A stretch of 64,000 nucleotides of DNA from Annulohypoxylon bovei var. microspora (taxonomy: Eukaryota > Ascomycota > Sordariomycetes > Xylariales > Hypoxylaceae), in assembly GCA_022836615.1 (NCBI GenBank), contig MU405244.1:124001-188000 (forward strand). Direction: 5' to 3'. The notes beneath the pieces were generated by a model. The model was not told the origin of the DNA, searched no databases, and saw nothing but the letters and a program-made list of their open reading frames with translations. Of this stretch, positions 34,871-45,200 are shown one piece after another (position 1 is the stretch's first letter; each line of letters opens with the position of its first letter). The translations under genes and the position numbers were made by a program.

Positions 34871-37800
34871 TCAACGTCGTTCGGGTTCAGTAGCCATGTT
34901 GTGAAGGCTGATGTCATCCCGAATAGGAGAAATGGCTCCATTCCTCTTGATCTCTGACGAGGAATGTTCCCCTCCAGATGCTGCGGCGTGTGATGCCGAC
35001 CCGTTGATGCCAGTCTGGCTGCCACCAACAACCATTGTCGGGCCACTACTGGCAATGGGTGCGTGGGTAGTATGTTTCTGTTTCGCGCCGCGCAATTCAT
35101 TCAAGTGTTCGAAGTACCCTTCAGGCACCGGCGTGACATATTTGCCACAGAACACACCAACCTCAAATTCAGTTGGGCCGTTTGGTGGTGCGAGCTCTGC
35201 GCATGCTGCCTTCAGGTCGTCGAGATCCTGGTAGATCACTTCCTCCGCATCAATACCTAATAATTGAAATCAATAACTATTCCGTAGATATAATGTAGCT
35301 CAAAACTGTATGCCTCCGGGATTGACATCTATAATGAAGGAAATAAATCATTTGACTTACTCTTGGCGATAGCAAAGCGATCTTTGCCTGAAGCGATCAA
35401 TTCCGTCGGACTGGCCAAATCAACTAGAGAAACCCAGTTAATAAATCATTTATATTTGAGAAGGGTCATTGATCAAAGATCAATGACCTAAACTCGGTCT
35501 CTGAGAGGATAGATCACTTACTACCGTAGATGTGGGGCGCTGTGATAGGGGGAGCACAGCTCGCGAAAATAACTTTCCGCGCGCCAGCCTCACGAGCCAT
35601 AGCCACTATCTCTTTGCTAGTAGTACCTCGTACGATAGAATCATCAACAAGTAAGACGCATCGTCCTTCGAATTCAGTCTGGATGGCGCTGAGCTTTCGC
35701 CTAACACCCTTCTGACGAGCTCCTTGCTGAGGCATACTGTAGTATAAAGAGTTAGTTATTGTCATCTGAAAAGTTTTCTGAGTAGACAAAAGCTGATAAT
35801 CCCTGAATAGACTTGATACGGAGACAGTGCTGTGGGTTGGAAATAAAGGACGACGAACATAAATGTCCTGAACACATATCTGTTCTTGACGAAGCCTTGG
35901 CAAAATTTTAAACCTAATCGTTCAGAGACGCTTGCAGCCGATGTGTTCGAGGTCTCGGGAATGGGGATAACAGCGTCGATGTCCTTAATTCCTTCATCTC
36001 CGAGAAGTTCTCGTATCTTATCAGCCAGCTTGTAGCCCATTCTCTGCCGGGAAGCATGTACACTGATTCCGTCCATGACTATAAAACCATTAGAAACCGC
36101 ATAGCTTGGAGACAGCAAAGGGTTCATATACTAACCAGTATCGGGTCTTGCAAAGTATACATATTCAAATATATCAGGTGAATACGTTTTCGGGGGTTGA
36201 ACCTGGTGAAACACAGGCGCTCGACCCTTTTGGATGAACACGGCCTGGCCGGGTAAGATATCCCGAATGTTGCGGAAACCGAGTTGTCTCAGGGCAATAG
36301 ACTCAGACGCAAGCATGTAGTCTGTTGCGCCGGGGAGAGTATCTGAATCCCTCTCGCCAAGTACTAAGGGCCTAATACCATAAGAATCCCTGAAGCCTAA
36401 AACTCCAAAACCAGCAATCATTGCGGTACAGGCCCAGCCGCCCTAACTCATACGTTAGCCCTAATTATACCATCACTTTAGCGGATGAAACCAACCGAAC
36501 ATCGTTCGTACATTCGCTCTAAAGAATCTGGAGTCCATTAGCTTTCTACATGACAGCATGAAGGGCTTCATCTTTGACGCAAAGGAGTTACATATTCCAA
36601 AACACTACTGGGCATAGACAGCGTAGAAAAAGAAATTATAAAAAAATAAAGAGAGGCGAGGAATGGTAGGGGCTAAGGTCGGGAGAGCTTACTGAATATG
36701 TCGTCCGTGTTGACTCTGGCCTTTCCGGTCTCGTTCAACTCGTTCGCAAACACATTAAGCATGCTACATTTTTTTTAGTCTTGCTTGGTTTCCTTATTCC
36801 TCTAAGGTTTCGTGGAATAATATATCCCAGAGTATGATTGACAACTTACAGTTCACTATCGCTGTCCGTATTGATATGTCTGTGGGCAACAGTGTCAAGA
36901 TATTGGCGTAATTCGGGGGCATTAATAAGATTGCCATTGTGGGCAAACTGCAATATATCCAATTAGCGATTTGTGATGTGCAGATACATGCAAAGTTGGG
37001 TATTGGAATCCGAGTTAAATGCATAGACTAGGCTTGTCTAGTACAGTTGATTTGGGCATGTAGCATTCTTACTTTAGAAAGCAAGGACACTTAGAATGTC
37101 TAGAAAAGATTTGAATTGAGAAATAACTTACACATATTCCATATGGACTGTTAACGTAAAATCTGTTTTGTGTTAATATTTAGACGAGGGCTTGTAGGTA
37201 TAGGCCGTGTAGGGTTCTCCCGCCAAAAGGAGTATAAAGCAAGACGGAGCTTTGGCATTGATAGTGGTTTAACGTACTATAAATATGTTAGCTTTTATGA
37301 AAGATTGTATAACATTAAATCGTTCGCGAAAACTAGGTATAATGTTATCTTAGGATAGGTTCTTACTAACCGGTTGTGACTCGGCGTTCGATGACGTGCC
37401 TGCAGTCGGGTAACGTAGGTCTAGCACATTAAATGTTAATGTATATATTTTAAAGCGGTAGGAATGAATTTCTGTTGAGAGTGGTCCATATTCAAATATT
37501 TGAAACGAGTATGCATGATGTTGATGTTGATGATGTTGTTGATGATGATGATAATGATGAACAGGAAACATACGTCCAATACCCATTGAGCCGGGTAAGT
37601 CTTGAATTCTCATGCCGTCAGCAAACACTTTGGCGGCCATCCCATTGCCCTGGCATTGATGTTAGACACTGGCTCGTATTCTAGAAAAGAAAAGACTATA
37701 TGGTCATACCTTGCATTGATATATGCGACCCCCGGCAGCGCAAGTCGCTATACCGCAAGCTAATGAATGTTAGCTTCTTCCTTATTCATGATCTGCTACT

Positions 37801-37933
37801 ATCGATGTTACTCACCATCTTGTCCTCTGTGTTGGAGGAAGTATAGAGCTTCGTGAAGCGCGACTGCAGCTTTGCATGGATGGTCAGGGTCATCCCCGAC
37901 ATGACCCAAGATTAACCCGATGACACCACACAT
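34871..37933 (-). CDS. ADE4: Amidophosphoribosyltransferase (PRPP amidotransferase), 13 exons
   Basis: First step of purine synthesis, transferring glutamine nitrogen to PRPP. Exons: 37816-37933, 37710-37759, 37574-37649, 37371-37420, 37132-37162, 36850-36947, 36693-36763, 36496-36527, 36136-36442, 35859-36078, 35522-35736, 35361-35423, 34871-35256. The start gives MCGVIGL, whose Cys2 is the glutamine-amidohydrolase nucleophile after Met removal; LQHRGQDACGIAT, GIGHLRYPTAGTSS and FAHNGNL follow. The phosphoribosyltransferase half has VLLVDDSIVRGTTSKEI, the PRPP-binding loop. The tail is a basic/Ser-rich extension. The exon sum is 1717 bases, one more than a multiple of three. The excess is at exon 4 (ending CAACCG) and exon 5 (starting A-TTT-TAC); canonical splicing there would shift the frame. 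Everything else is intact, so function is likely. Confidence 0.9.
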
Positions 37934-39078
37934 GATTGCCCGGCGGATAAGATCGTGAGAACTAGTAACTTCTTATTAGCAAAGGCAAAGCCACGAAAAC
38001 TAGCCCCACTATCTCACAGTCAACAGCACAACAGCAGCCGGATGAACGGGAAGACACCAAAGTTCAACGTATACAAGAAACTACACTAAGACCAATGAAT
38101 TGGTACGTAGTACTTGGTTTCCCGTGCTGTTACGCTGTCTTCTGAGAGATAAATACAACAATTGGTAAAAAAAGATATTGTTCAGAGTGGATTTATCCGC
38201 AGCATATTGCTAGGCAGTCGAACATTTATAAAGAAAAAAACTCATCATAACAATATTCATAGCTATTCTCAGGGATAGTGGTCTTATTAGACCAGTTGCT
38301 TCCAACGTCGCTTCCCACTGTTTCGTAGCCGAATAGGATCTTGAATTGGGATACACGCAGGATCAACTTGTACTAGATCTATCTGCCAGGAAGCAGCAGA
38401 CCAGTGTCCCTGATTTGCGCCAACCTCTACGAGAACATGGCTTTTTCTAACGTACCTTCTCTGTAGATCTCAATTCCGTGGGGTAAAACTGCAGGTCGGA
38501 TCGAATTGAGTCGAGTTGGATCAGGTCGAGTAAATCGCGGGATAATCGTAGGTAAGCCGGTCAAAGGTGTATTTGTCGTTTTGCGCGATTACCAGCAAAT
38601 AGACGCAGGATGAACTCGGAGGAATTGTATTAAACGTAAAGTTTCACAAGTATGCCGATATCAGGTATTGAATTGATTAGAGGAATATTTGCCTTCGAGT
38701 GGGAGCGCAGAAGCACCTGCGCTATAAGAAACGCGCGCAATCGGCATCATGATTAAATTTACTAATTTTTTTTCTTGTCCCTTCTGAGAGAATTCGAAAT
38801 ATTTGCGACTAACGTTGGAGTAAAAAGTGGAGGGGCACTTGGCGCCTTGAGATGATTGGGTGTGACGGTATAGAGTTTTTTCCGAACTCAAAAATTCACC
38901 AAGCTTTGCACCCGGGATTCTGGGATCTGGGACCCCCACCAGCTAACGAATCGGTGTTGTGATTGCCACTGCCACAGAAGTGATAAAGATTGAAAGATCC
39001 GGTCGCGCACGTGGCAGCTACCCTTGACAATCACAATTAAAATGATAGGACAAACTTATCTCAACGAGTTCAACCCAC

Positions 39079-39193
39079 AATTCGAAGAACGAGCGGGCTG
39101 CACCCGCCCGCGCCCCGCTTCAGCCACATGGCCTTAGCAGCCATGATCCATATCATTATATCTATAGGGCTAAAACGTAGCGTTCTTCGAATT
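39079..39193. repeat. Small inverted-repeat element left of the AT-rich island
   Basis: AATTCGAAGAACG at 39079-39091 and its exact reverse complement at 39181-39193, 89 bases apart. The interior contains a GC-rich stretch near 39092-39120. Confidence 0.55.
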
Positions 39194-39224
39194 ATAGTCT
39201 GAATACAAATAGGTCCAAAAAAAT

Positions 39225-39800
39225 TCGCATGTCAACACCCACAATTATTTTTTACACAAAGAAATCCGACGTTAAAATACGTATTTAAAATCGAAATTTT
39301 TTAAAAAAATTTAACAACGTTTTTAATCGCGATATTATTATAATTTATATAACGCTTTTTAAAATAATAAAATTAAATATATTATGCTTTATATAAGCTT
39401 TATAATTATTTTTAAAACCTTTTTAATTAACCCAGCGTATGTAAAGATTAATTTAAACCGATGTTACGACTATTATTTTCTTTATAAAAAGACCCTTTAT
39501 AAAAACCACCACCATATAATTAAAAAAAGCCGGCAAGCTTATAAAATATATTTATTAATTAATTCCTTTATATTTAATCCATCCTAAATAATTTTACGTT
39601 TAAACTATTTATATATTAATTTATTATAATTAATATTATGTTAATATTTTTATTAAAAAACACGATACGTAATTTAAAACGTAACTTAAACCGTAACTTA
39701 AAATGTAACTTAAAACGCGACTTAAAACGCGATTTAAAGGTTTTATAAACTTGAGAAAACGTTAATAAATATCTTTGATATATAAAATGATTACTTACTT
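39225..39800. repeat. AT-rich, probably RIP-mutated repeat relic
   Basis: A sharp shift to AT-dominated sequence, with TTTAAA, TATA and long A/T runs, compared with mixed composition on both sides. In Sordariomycetes this is the usual look of a transposon copy after repeat-induced point mutation. The parent element cannot be identified. Confidence 0.6.
39667..39738. repeat. 12-bp tandem repeat, six copies, inside the AT-rich island
   Basis: Units start at 39667, 39679, 39691, 39703, 39715 and 39727, with the pattern ACG(T/C)(A/G)A(C/T)TTAAA plus first-base or second-base variants (CCG, ATG). Most differences between units are C/T or A/G transitions, as RIP would give. Confidence 0.9.
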
Positions 39801-39891
39801 AAAGGATATATCATTCATTACGCGATTAAAAGGTCGATTGAAAAATGAGGTTTTTTTGAAATAACAAATAACAAGATTAAAAACCATTGGT

Positions 39892-40013
39892 GCTCAAACC
39901 AGACTTTGGGAATTCGTGGGGTGGGGTAAAAAAAAAGATATAACGCGTTTGATTGGTTAAAAAATGATGTGGCTAAAAAGGTACAAACGAAATTCCCAAA
40001 TACTGGTCTGAGC
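39892..40013. mobile_element. MITE-like element with imperfect terminal inverted repeats
   Basis: Left arm 39892-39916 (starting GCTCAAACCAG) and right arm 39988-40013, whose reverse complement starts GCTCAGACCAG, match at all but three positions plus one extra base. Total span is 122 bases with an A-rich interior. No clear target-site duplication is visible, so an unrelated hairpin is possible. Confidence 0.45.
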
Positions 40014-40529
40014 TCGCTGAGATAAGGACAAACCCGAATACTTAAATCTCTATCGATAAAAGCTTCTGATGAGGGGCGGAAGACTCAGGGTGGGGTTCTT
40101 TTCAATTTTCTACCTAATTTTCTGAATAAGCATGAGCTAATGGATCGTAAGCAATTTCCAACCGAGAAACATCGAATTGACTAAAGTCTAACAACGACGG
40201 AGTACGCGACGAGCTTCAATTGCCATAATCGATCTTGCCGTGTCTCTAATGTAGGCGCTAGTCCTACAAGTAGTCTACTGACACTAGTAGGTGTCTATTC
40301 CAAACAATACATCACCTAGCATCTGTCAGTTCTTTACAACTATCGCCAAATGCTTTGTAATTGGGATATCAAATGGGGTCGTATGCTCACGCCTATTCTC
40401 GAAACAAAAACCGAAAGGTATATCTGAACTGTAGTTTTCTATCTTCAATTTTAATATGTTCAATATTAGCCATAATCTATAACTTCGGTACACTTCAACA
40501 AAGCTTATTGAAACATAAACATTGCTTCT

Positions 40530-41405
40530 ATGAATACTATAAAAAACGCTATGTCGAAAACGCTCGCGCACGCTAAAATCACGGCTCATCGCTCGGCTGC
40601 CCGCGGGCATTCGGATCATGGATGGCTCAACACGTATCACAGCTTTTCGTTTGCTGACTGGTACGACCCGAGGTTCTCGCACTTCGGTTCGTTGAGGGTT
40701 TTAAACGAAGACCGAGTTAAGCCGAATTCGGGATTTCCAACACACCCACATCGGGATTTTGAGATATTTAGCTACATCATCTCCGGCGAGCTGACTCACC
40801 GAGATAGTATGCTTCGTAAAGGGGCCGAAGGTGGGCAGTCGGATAAGTTTTATCGAATGCGCCGAGGGGATGTCCAGTTTACCACAGGCGGCACGGGTAT
40901 CGCACACTCTGAGCAGAATGAACATTCGAAGGATACGGTCCATTTTCTTCAGATATGGGCAATTCCGTGGAAGCGGGGACTCACCCCAAGGTACCATACC
41001 CGTCATTTTAACGATGAGGAGAAGCGCAAGGGTTTCGTGCCAATTTTGAGTCCGCTCAAGGGTGGCCCGGAGGCTTCATTTGAGCAGGAGAAAGTTGCCG
41101 AGCCGACAATTGAAGGCACCATACCGATTCATGCTGACTTCGTGATGGGGGCTGGTTTGATCGCGCCACAAGCAAAATTTGATTGGGTTGTTGGGGCTAA
41201 TGCAACGGAGAACAGTAAGAGAAAGGTGTACATTCATGTCCCAATGACGAAGAGCGGAAAAGCCAAGGTCCGTCTAGATGGCCGAGATGAGATTTTTGAG
41301 GAGGGTGACGGTGCATTTATTGACGGTGTGAACGCCGGGGACAAGTTGACGGTGGAGAGTATTGGTGAAATTGAAGCTGAGGTTGTGGTCCTTGATACAG
41401 CGTGA
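40530..41405 (+). CDS. Pirin-family cupin protein (291 aa)
   Basis: Single exon; a second Met at 40551 could be the real start. Pirins are bicupin iron proteins, nuclear regulators in animals and quercetinase-like or regulatory proteins elsewhere. The N-terminal cupin shows HSFSFADWYDPRFSHFG, then THPHRDFEIFSYI (His72 and His74 as candidate metal ligands), then TGGTGIAHSEQN (His126 and Glu128). The layout with FADWYDP near the start fits the YhaK-like branch. The C-terminal cupin has GRDEIFEEGDGAFIDGV. No signal peptide. The role in this fungus is unknown. Confidence 0.92.
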   Translation: MNTIKNAMSKTLAHAKITAHRSAARGHSDHGWLNTYHSFSFADWYDPRFSHFGSLRVLNEDRVKPNSGFPTHPHRDFEIFSYIISGELTHRDSMLRKGAEGGQSDKFYRMRRGDVQFTTGGTGIAHSEQNEHSKDTVHFLQIWAIPWKRGLTPRYHTRHFNDEEKRKGFVPILSPLKGGPEASFEQEKVAEPTIEGTIPIHADFVMGAGLIAPQAKFDWVVGANATENSKRKVYIHVPMTKSGKAKVRLDGRDEIFEEGDGAFIDGVNAGDKLTVESIGEIEAEVVVLDTA

Positions 41406-41501
41406 TTTCTACTGTATTAGATGGCATTTTTGCGCGTTTATATCCCTTTAGAACTTGGTACTACATTGATATCGCATTCTGAACCAAATTTCTCGCACTC
41501 T

Positions 41502-42200
41502 TCAAGCTATCAAAGGTGTTGTCTCTTCGGGATTTATGTCCTTGGTAGTATCAGTAGTAGCTTGCTCTCTCCATGAGGTCCAAAATAACACCCCCTGGAC
41601 AATAGCGAAAATTAAGTTATCAACAGCGGCCCAACCAACGAGCTGGTACCACGGGATGAGAGGGACATCGGATCCCACGGTATATCGCACTGGCCAGACG
41701 CAAGCCACCGCGGCAAATACAGCTGCCTGGGCGGCTAAGCCGACAAAGCTCAACGCTCTGGGTTCTCCATGCGACAGAATTTCATGTCGCTGAGGAAACA
41801 CGGCAATGGCAGCAAGGACGGTGATGATAGGGTTTATAAAAATGGTATGTAAGACGAAGAACACAGCAGCGAGAAGCCGTCGATAACTATACGACCCAGC
41901 AGGTTCCAAGGTAGACTCAAGCACGACAGGAGCCACTGAGATGAGGAAGAAAGAGATATAGATGGCGAGCATGTAGTATTTGAAGTTCGATTTCGGCGGG
42001 TAGCAGAGGTAGAGTCCAAAACTTAGAATGCAGATTAGCAGGTGTACGGGTAACTGGTGTAGTACAACATTCGGGGCAAAGTTGACAGGCGAACGCAGCT
42101 ACACTTACAGTACCAAGTGGCAAAGGAAGACGACAGAAAATTGAATTAGGTTAAGCCAGTCAATAACTGTTGGGGGTGTCTTCACTATGACATTCGCCAT
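41502..42200 (-). CDS. Multi-pass membrane protein, about five segments (212 aa)
   Basis: Two exons: 42114-42200 (starting MANVIVKTPPTVIDWLNLIQ) and 41502-42053, with a 60-base intron in phase 0. Hydrophobic segments lie near 18-50, 58-80 (YISFFLISVAPVVL), 88-115 (VFFVLHTIFINPIITVLAA), 130-150 (FVGLAAQAAVFAAVACVW) and 165-185 (LVGWAAVDNLIFAIVQGVLF). The donor used (GTACTG) is weak; a stronger GTAAGT five bases downstream would give the wrong frame. The tail is acidic and polar. The family is not recognised. It converges with the pirin gene, only 96 bases away. Confidence 0.65.
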
Positions 42201-45200
42201 ATCGGTATTGTCTACCATGAATTGCAAGCCAATAGCAAACTGCTCTGTGGCTACGATGAGGTTGAAGAATACATAGAGAGGAGAAATTCCAGCATAATCT
42301 CTATAGCATATGATACGAAGGTACTGGGGAATGAAGGAAGCTATACTCGCAAGCAGGAGAATACTGATATTGTCAGCTGTACATTGCTCTCTTTAACCAT
42401 CTTAAGGTGAGTGACTCAAGAAAGGTTGCGAGAAAAGGGGCACCAACATTGAGATGATAATAATCAATATATCCATAGTGATTTTAAATATTACTGACTC
42501 TCTTATGACTATAGATGTGTAGATATCGAGAAGTTGAAATAACGACTGTTTGGGGTTCAAATACGATAATAACTGTTGGCATACCATTTTTGTAGGATTG
42601 GCGGTTGCCTGACAACCCCGCGCTGTGCCTCAAAGAAACGTAGACATAACAAAGGTGTATTTTCAAGTATCTAACTATATTAGTATAATATTTGTGATAT
42701 ATTTCATGTTCACATGAAAAGAATCTTGTTGATATCTTCCTTCTATTCTCTCATAGTAAATCGCACATGCTAGCATGGGACCTAAAATCAGCTAAATTCA
42801 AATGTGTAGGTAGGTACTTAGACTAGGTACCTAGGCGGTAGACTTATGCGAGCAAAGGGTGGATCCGGCTTTTGCACAATTCATTAAATTTGCACATATA
42901 TTTTTATGCTTTGTCAACTTTTGTCACCTCAAGACTTACTTCAACACTTCTTATTCTTAACTGAAAATACGAGCACAAGGGATAAATTATAGCAAATAAA
43001 TTGCATAATACGAATAAAGTAATTATCTTCGGAGCTTCTCGTGGTATCTTCCTGTGATACTGTTCATGAGTTACCAGATGCGCGATTGAGGTCTTGCGCA
43101 ATTGCGCAAAAATTGCCAAGACATATGGTTCCCAATGTCCCTCTACACCAGAAATAGGGGCATCGAAGCAGAAGCTCTGGGTTCTAAGGAACGAATCAAA
43201 GATAATACTACACATATTAATACCCTTCCGGTCGCATCACAAGCAGCGTCGGAGTGCTGTAGAACATATTGGATAGAGTAATCCTTTAATCCACCTCGCG
43301 CTTAAAACTCAGAAGTACTGATAACTACAGAGAATGATTGTATTGAGAAGTGTCCCCGAAGTCATCGCTATAGTGCTGTCTTGAATTTAAATAGCTTGAG
43401 ACGGCGTGTCCGTCTCCAGAAAGATCATTCGTCATACAAAAAGTCAGAGATGCCTTAATCATGCTGTCAACCCCGATATTACAGGGTCACAAACACCAAT
43501 CCAACTCAGCCGTGGTGCATATATCATGGAATTATCCCAAAGTTCGCCAGCAATGTTTCTCCTTGCTTTAGACTGAAGATTTACTAATCCGACGAGGATT
43601 TATGATCCTCTAAGAACGGAATGCTAATATTATCAATGATAGGTGGTCGAGTTTCGACTACCTATTGAGCTCTTCGCTCGTGGGGGTGTCGGTCGGTTCA
43701 TGACTTGTATATTGTGTTAAAATGTCTTGTTTATTCGGTAAAGTTTATTTTGTCCCGTTTGTCTTATTGGTAATACCGAGCAACTACTTCAGGGGCCGGG
43801 GGATGACAGTCGTCATGGCTGTTAAGAGCACACTCTATGAACAACTTAGGTATTAATTATACTTCAATGTAATATGAAATTACTTGCATGATGATTTCGC
43901 GATATGGTTTTGGAGATCTTGAGTAGTTCAACGAATTGAAAATAAGGAGGGTAGCCATTTGTTCAACTGGGTGAAAAAAGGCGAACTTTGGAATCCAATT
44001 GAGAAACTATAGTCAACTTGCTCCTGTCTTGCTTCTCTAAGCACGACGAGGGACAGCGAATTGCGTTCTCTCAGGGTTGTTCAAGAAATCCTCGTAATTG
44101 ATGACCTTTTCAATGATCTGTAGAATAAATGCCATGACACCAAGAGGAAATATCCGGGTAACTAGAACATCCTCTAGTAGGACATCACGAAAATAGTGAC
44201 CAAGACAGAGACAATGAACATTGACTGTCAAATGAACAAAACAAGGTAATGATATAGGTGAGAGAAACTTCATGAGAATTTACTTGCAGAAAGTACCACT
44301 GAATTCATCGTGGATGTTACGCCGACATTAATCTGCCTAAGGGGGCTATTATGGACCTTGACTCCATCCAATGCGTCAAGCGATATTCTCTGTCAGAGAT
44401 AGCCTACCTAGTTAGTGATGAATCTCTATATACATCCATTGCATAGGTAGGTATCTATCTAGGTATATAAACACTGAAAATTAAAGAATAAGGACACTTT
44501 CAATCATACTAGAGACGTCTGTGGTAAGATAATATCTGCATGCTTGTATAAAAACAGCTGGCAGGTTGGTTCATGTCGAAATAGGGATATTCATATTAAA
44601 CATCGAAAAGAAATAGAAACATATAATAGTTACCTAAGTATATATGACATTTTCCTTAGAGGTAGTAAGTAACCTCAGTGGCCTGCTACCACCATGCAAG
44701 TCCCCTTCATAACCTACCTTATAACTGTTTAGTTTAGGCAACCCTTGCCAAGTACCTAATCATTTGCTTGCCCCAATTATTCAGTGCCGGCACTTTCTAA
44801 CAAATTAAGACGCATAAAAAGCCTCGAGCTAGATTTTGGATCCCATAAATAACCCTTGTCTCGACTGAAAGAATTTCCATTTTGGTGGAGGTAGTGTTAT
44901 TTATGACCACCTACCATGTATCTGGAAATCAGGAGGTCTACTTACCTTCCAGGAGGGATCAAATATTAAATATTATTGATGGAGGATGTAACCTGGTCCA
45001 ACGATGAGTACTTAATTAGGTAGGTATAAACAATTATGTTGTGGATAAAAAGAGAATGTTTCCCCAAAGCCACTTAGAGAAGTATAATCTGACTGTGCCG
45101 CCGCATTTTAGCAAGGACTTGTCAGAAGCAACAGGGGGGTTTTCTTGTTTCTTTTCCAAGGACTCTCTTCCTACACTCCCATTTTAAGACACTATATGGG

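Larger units (their letters stand above)
37934..40529. other. Intergenic region with an AT-rich, RIP-like island
   Basis: About 2.6 kb upstream of both ADE4 and the pirin gene. The part at about 39225-39800 is extremely AT-rich with many TA steps, unlike its flanks. Inverted repeats occur on either side of the island, and a 12-bp tandem array lies inside. No intact gene; a 67-codon AT-rich frame at 39384-39587 is not credible as a protein. Confidence 0.6.

Noticed and set aside
39384..39587. 67-codon frame in the AT island
   Set aside because: Lys/Ile/Tyr-rich as expected from AT-rich DNA; no credible protein.
41917..42123. Alternative frame using the stronger GTAAGT donor in the membrane-protein gene
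   Set aside because: It gives a short non-hydrophobic product and breaks the multi-pass protein; the weaker GTACTG donor preserves it.
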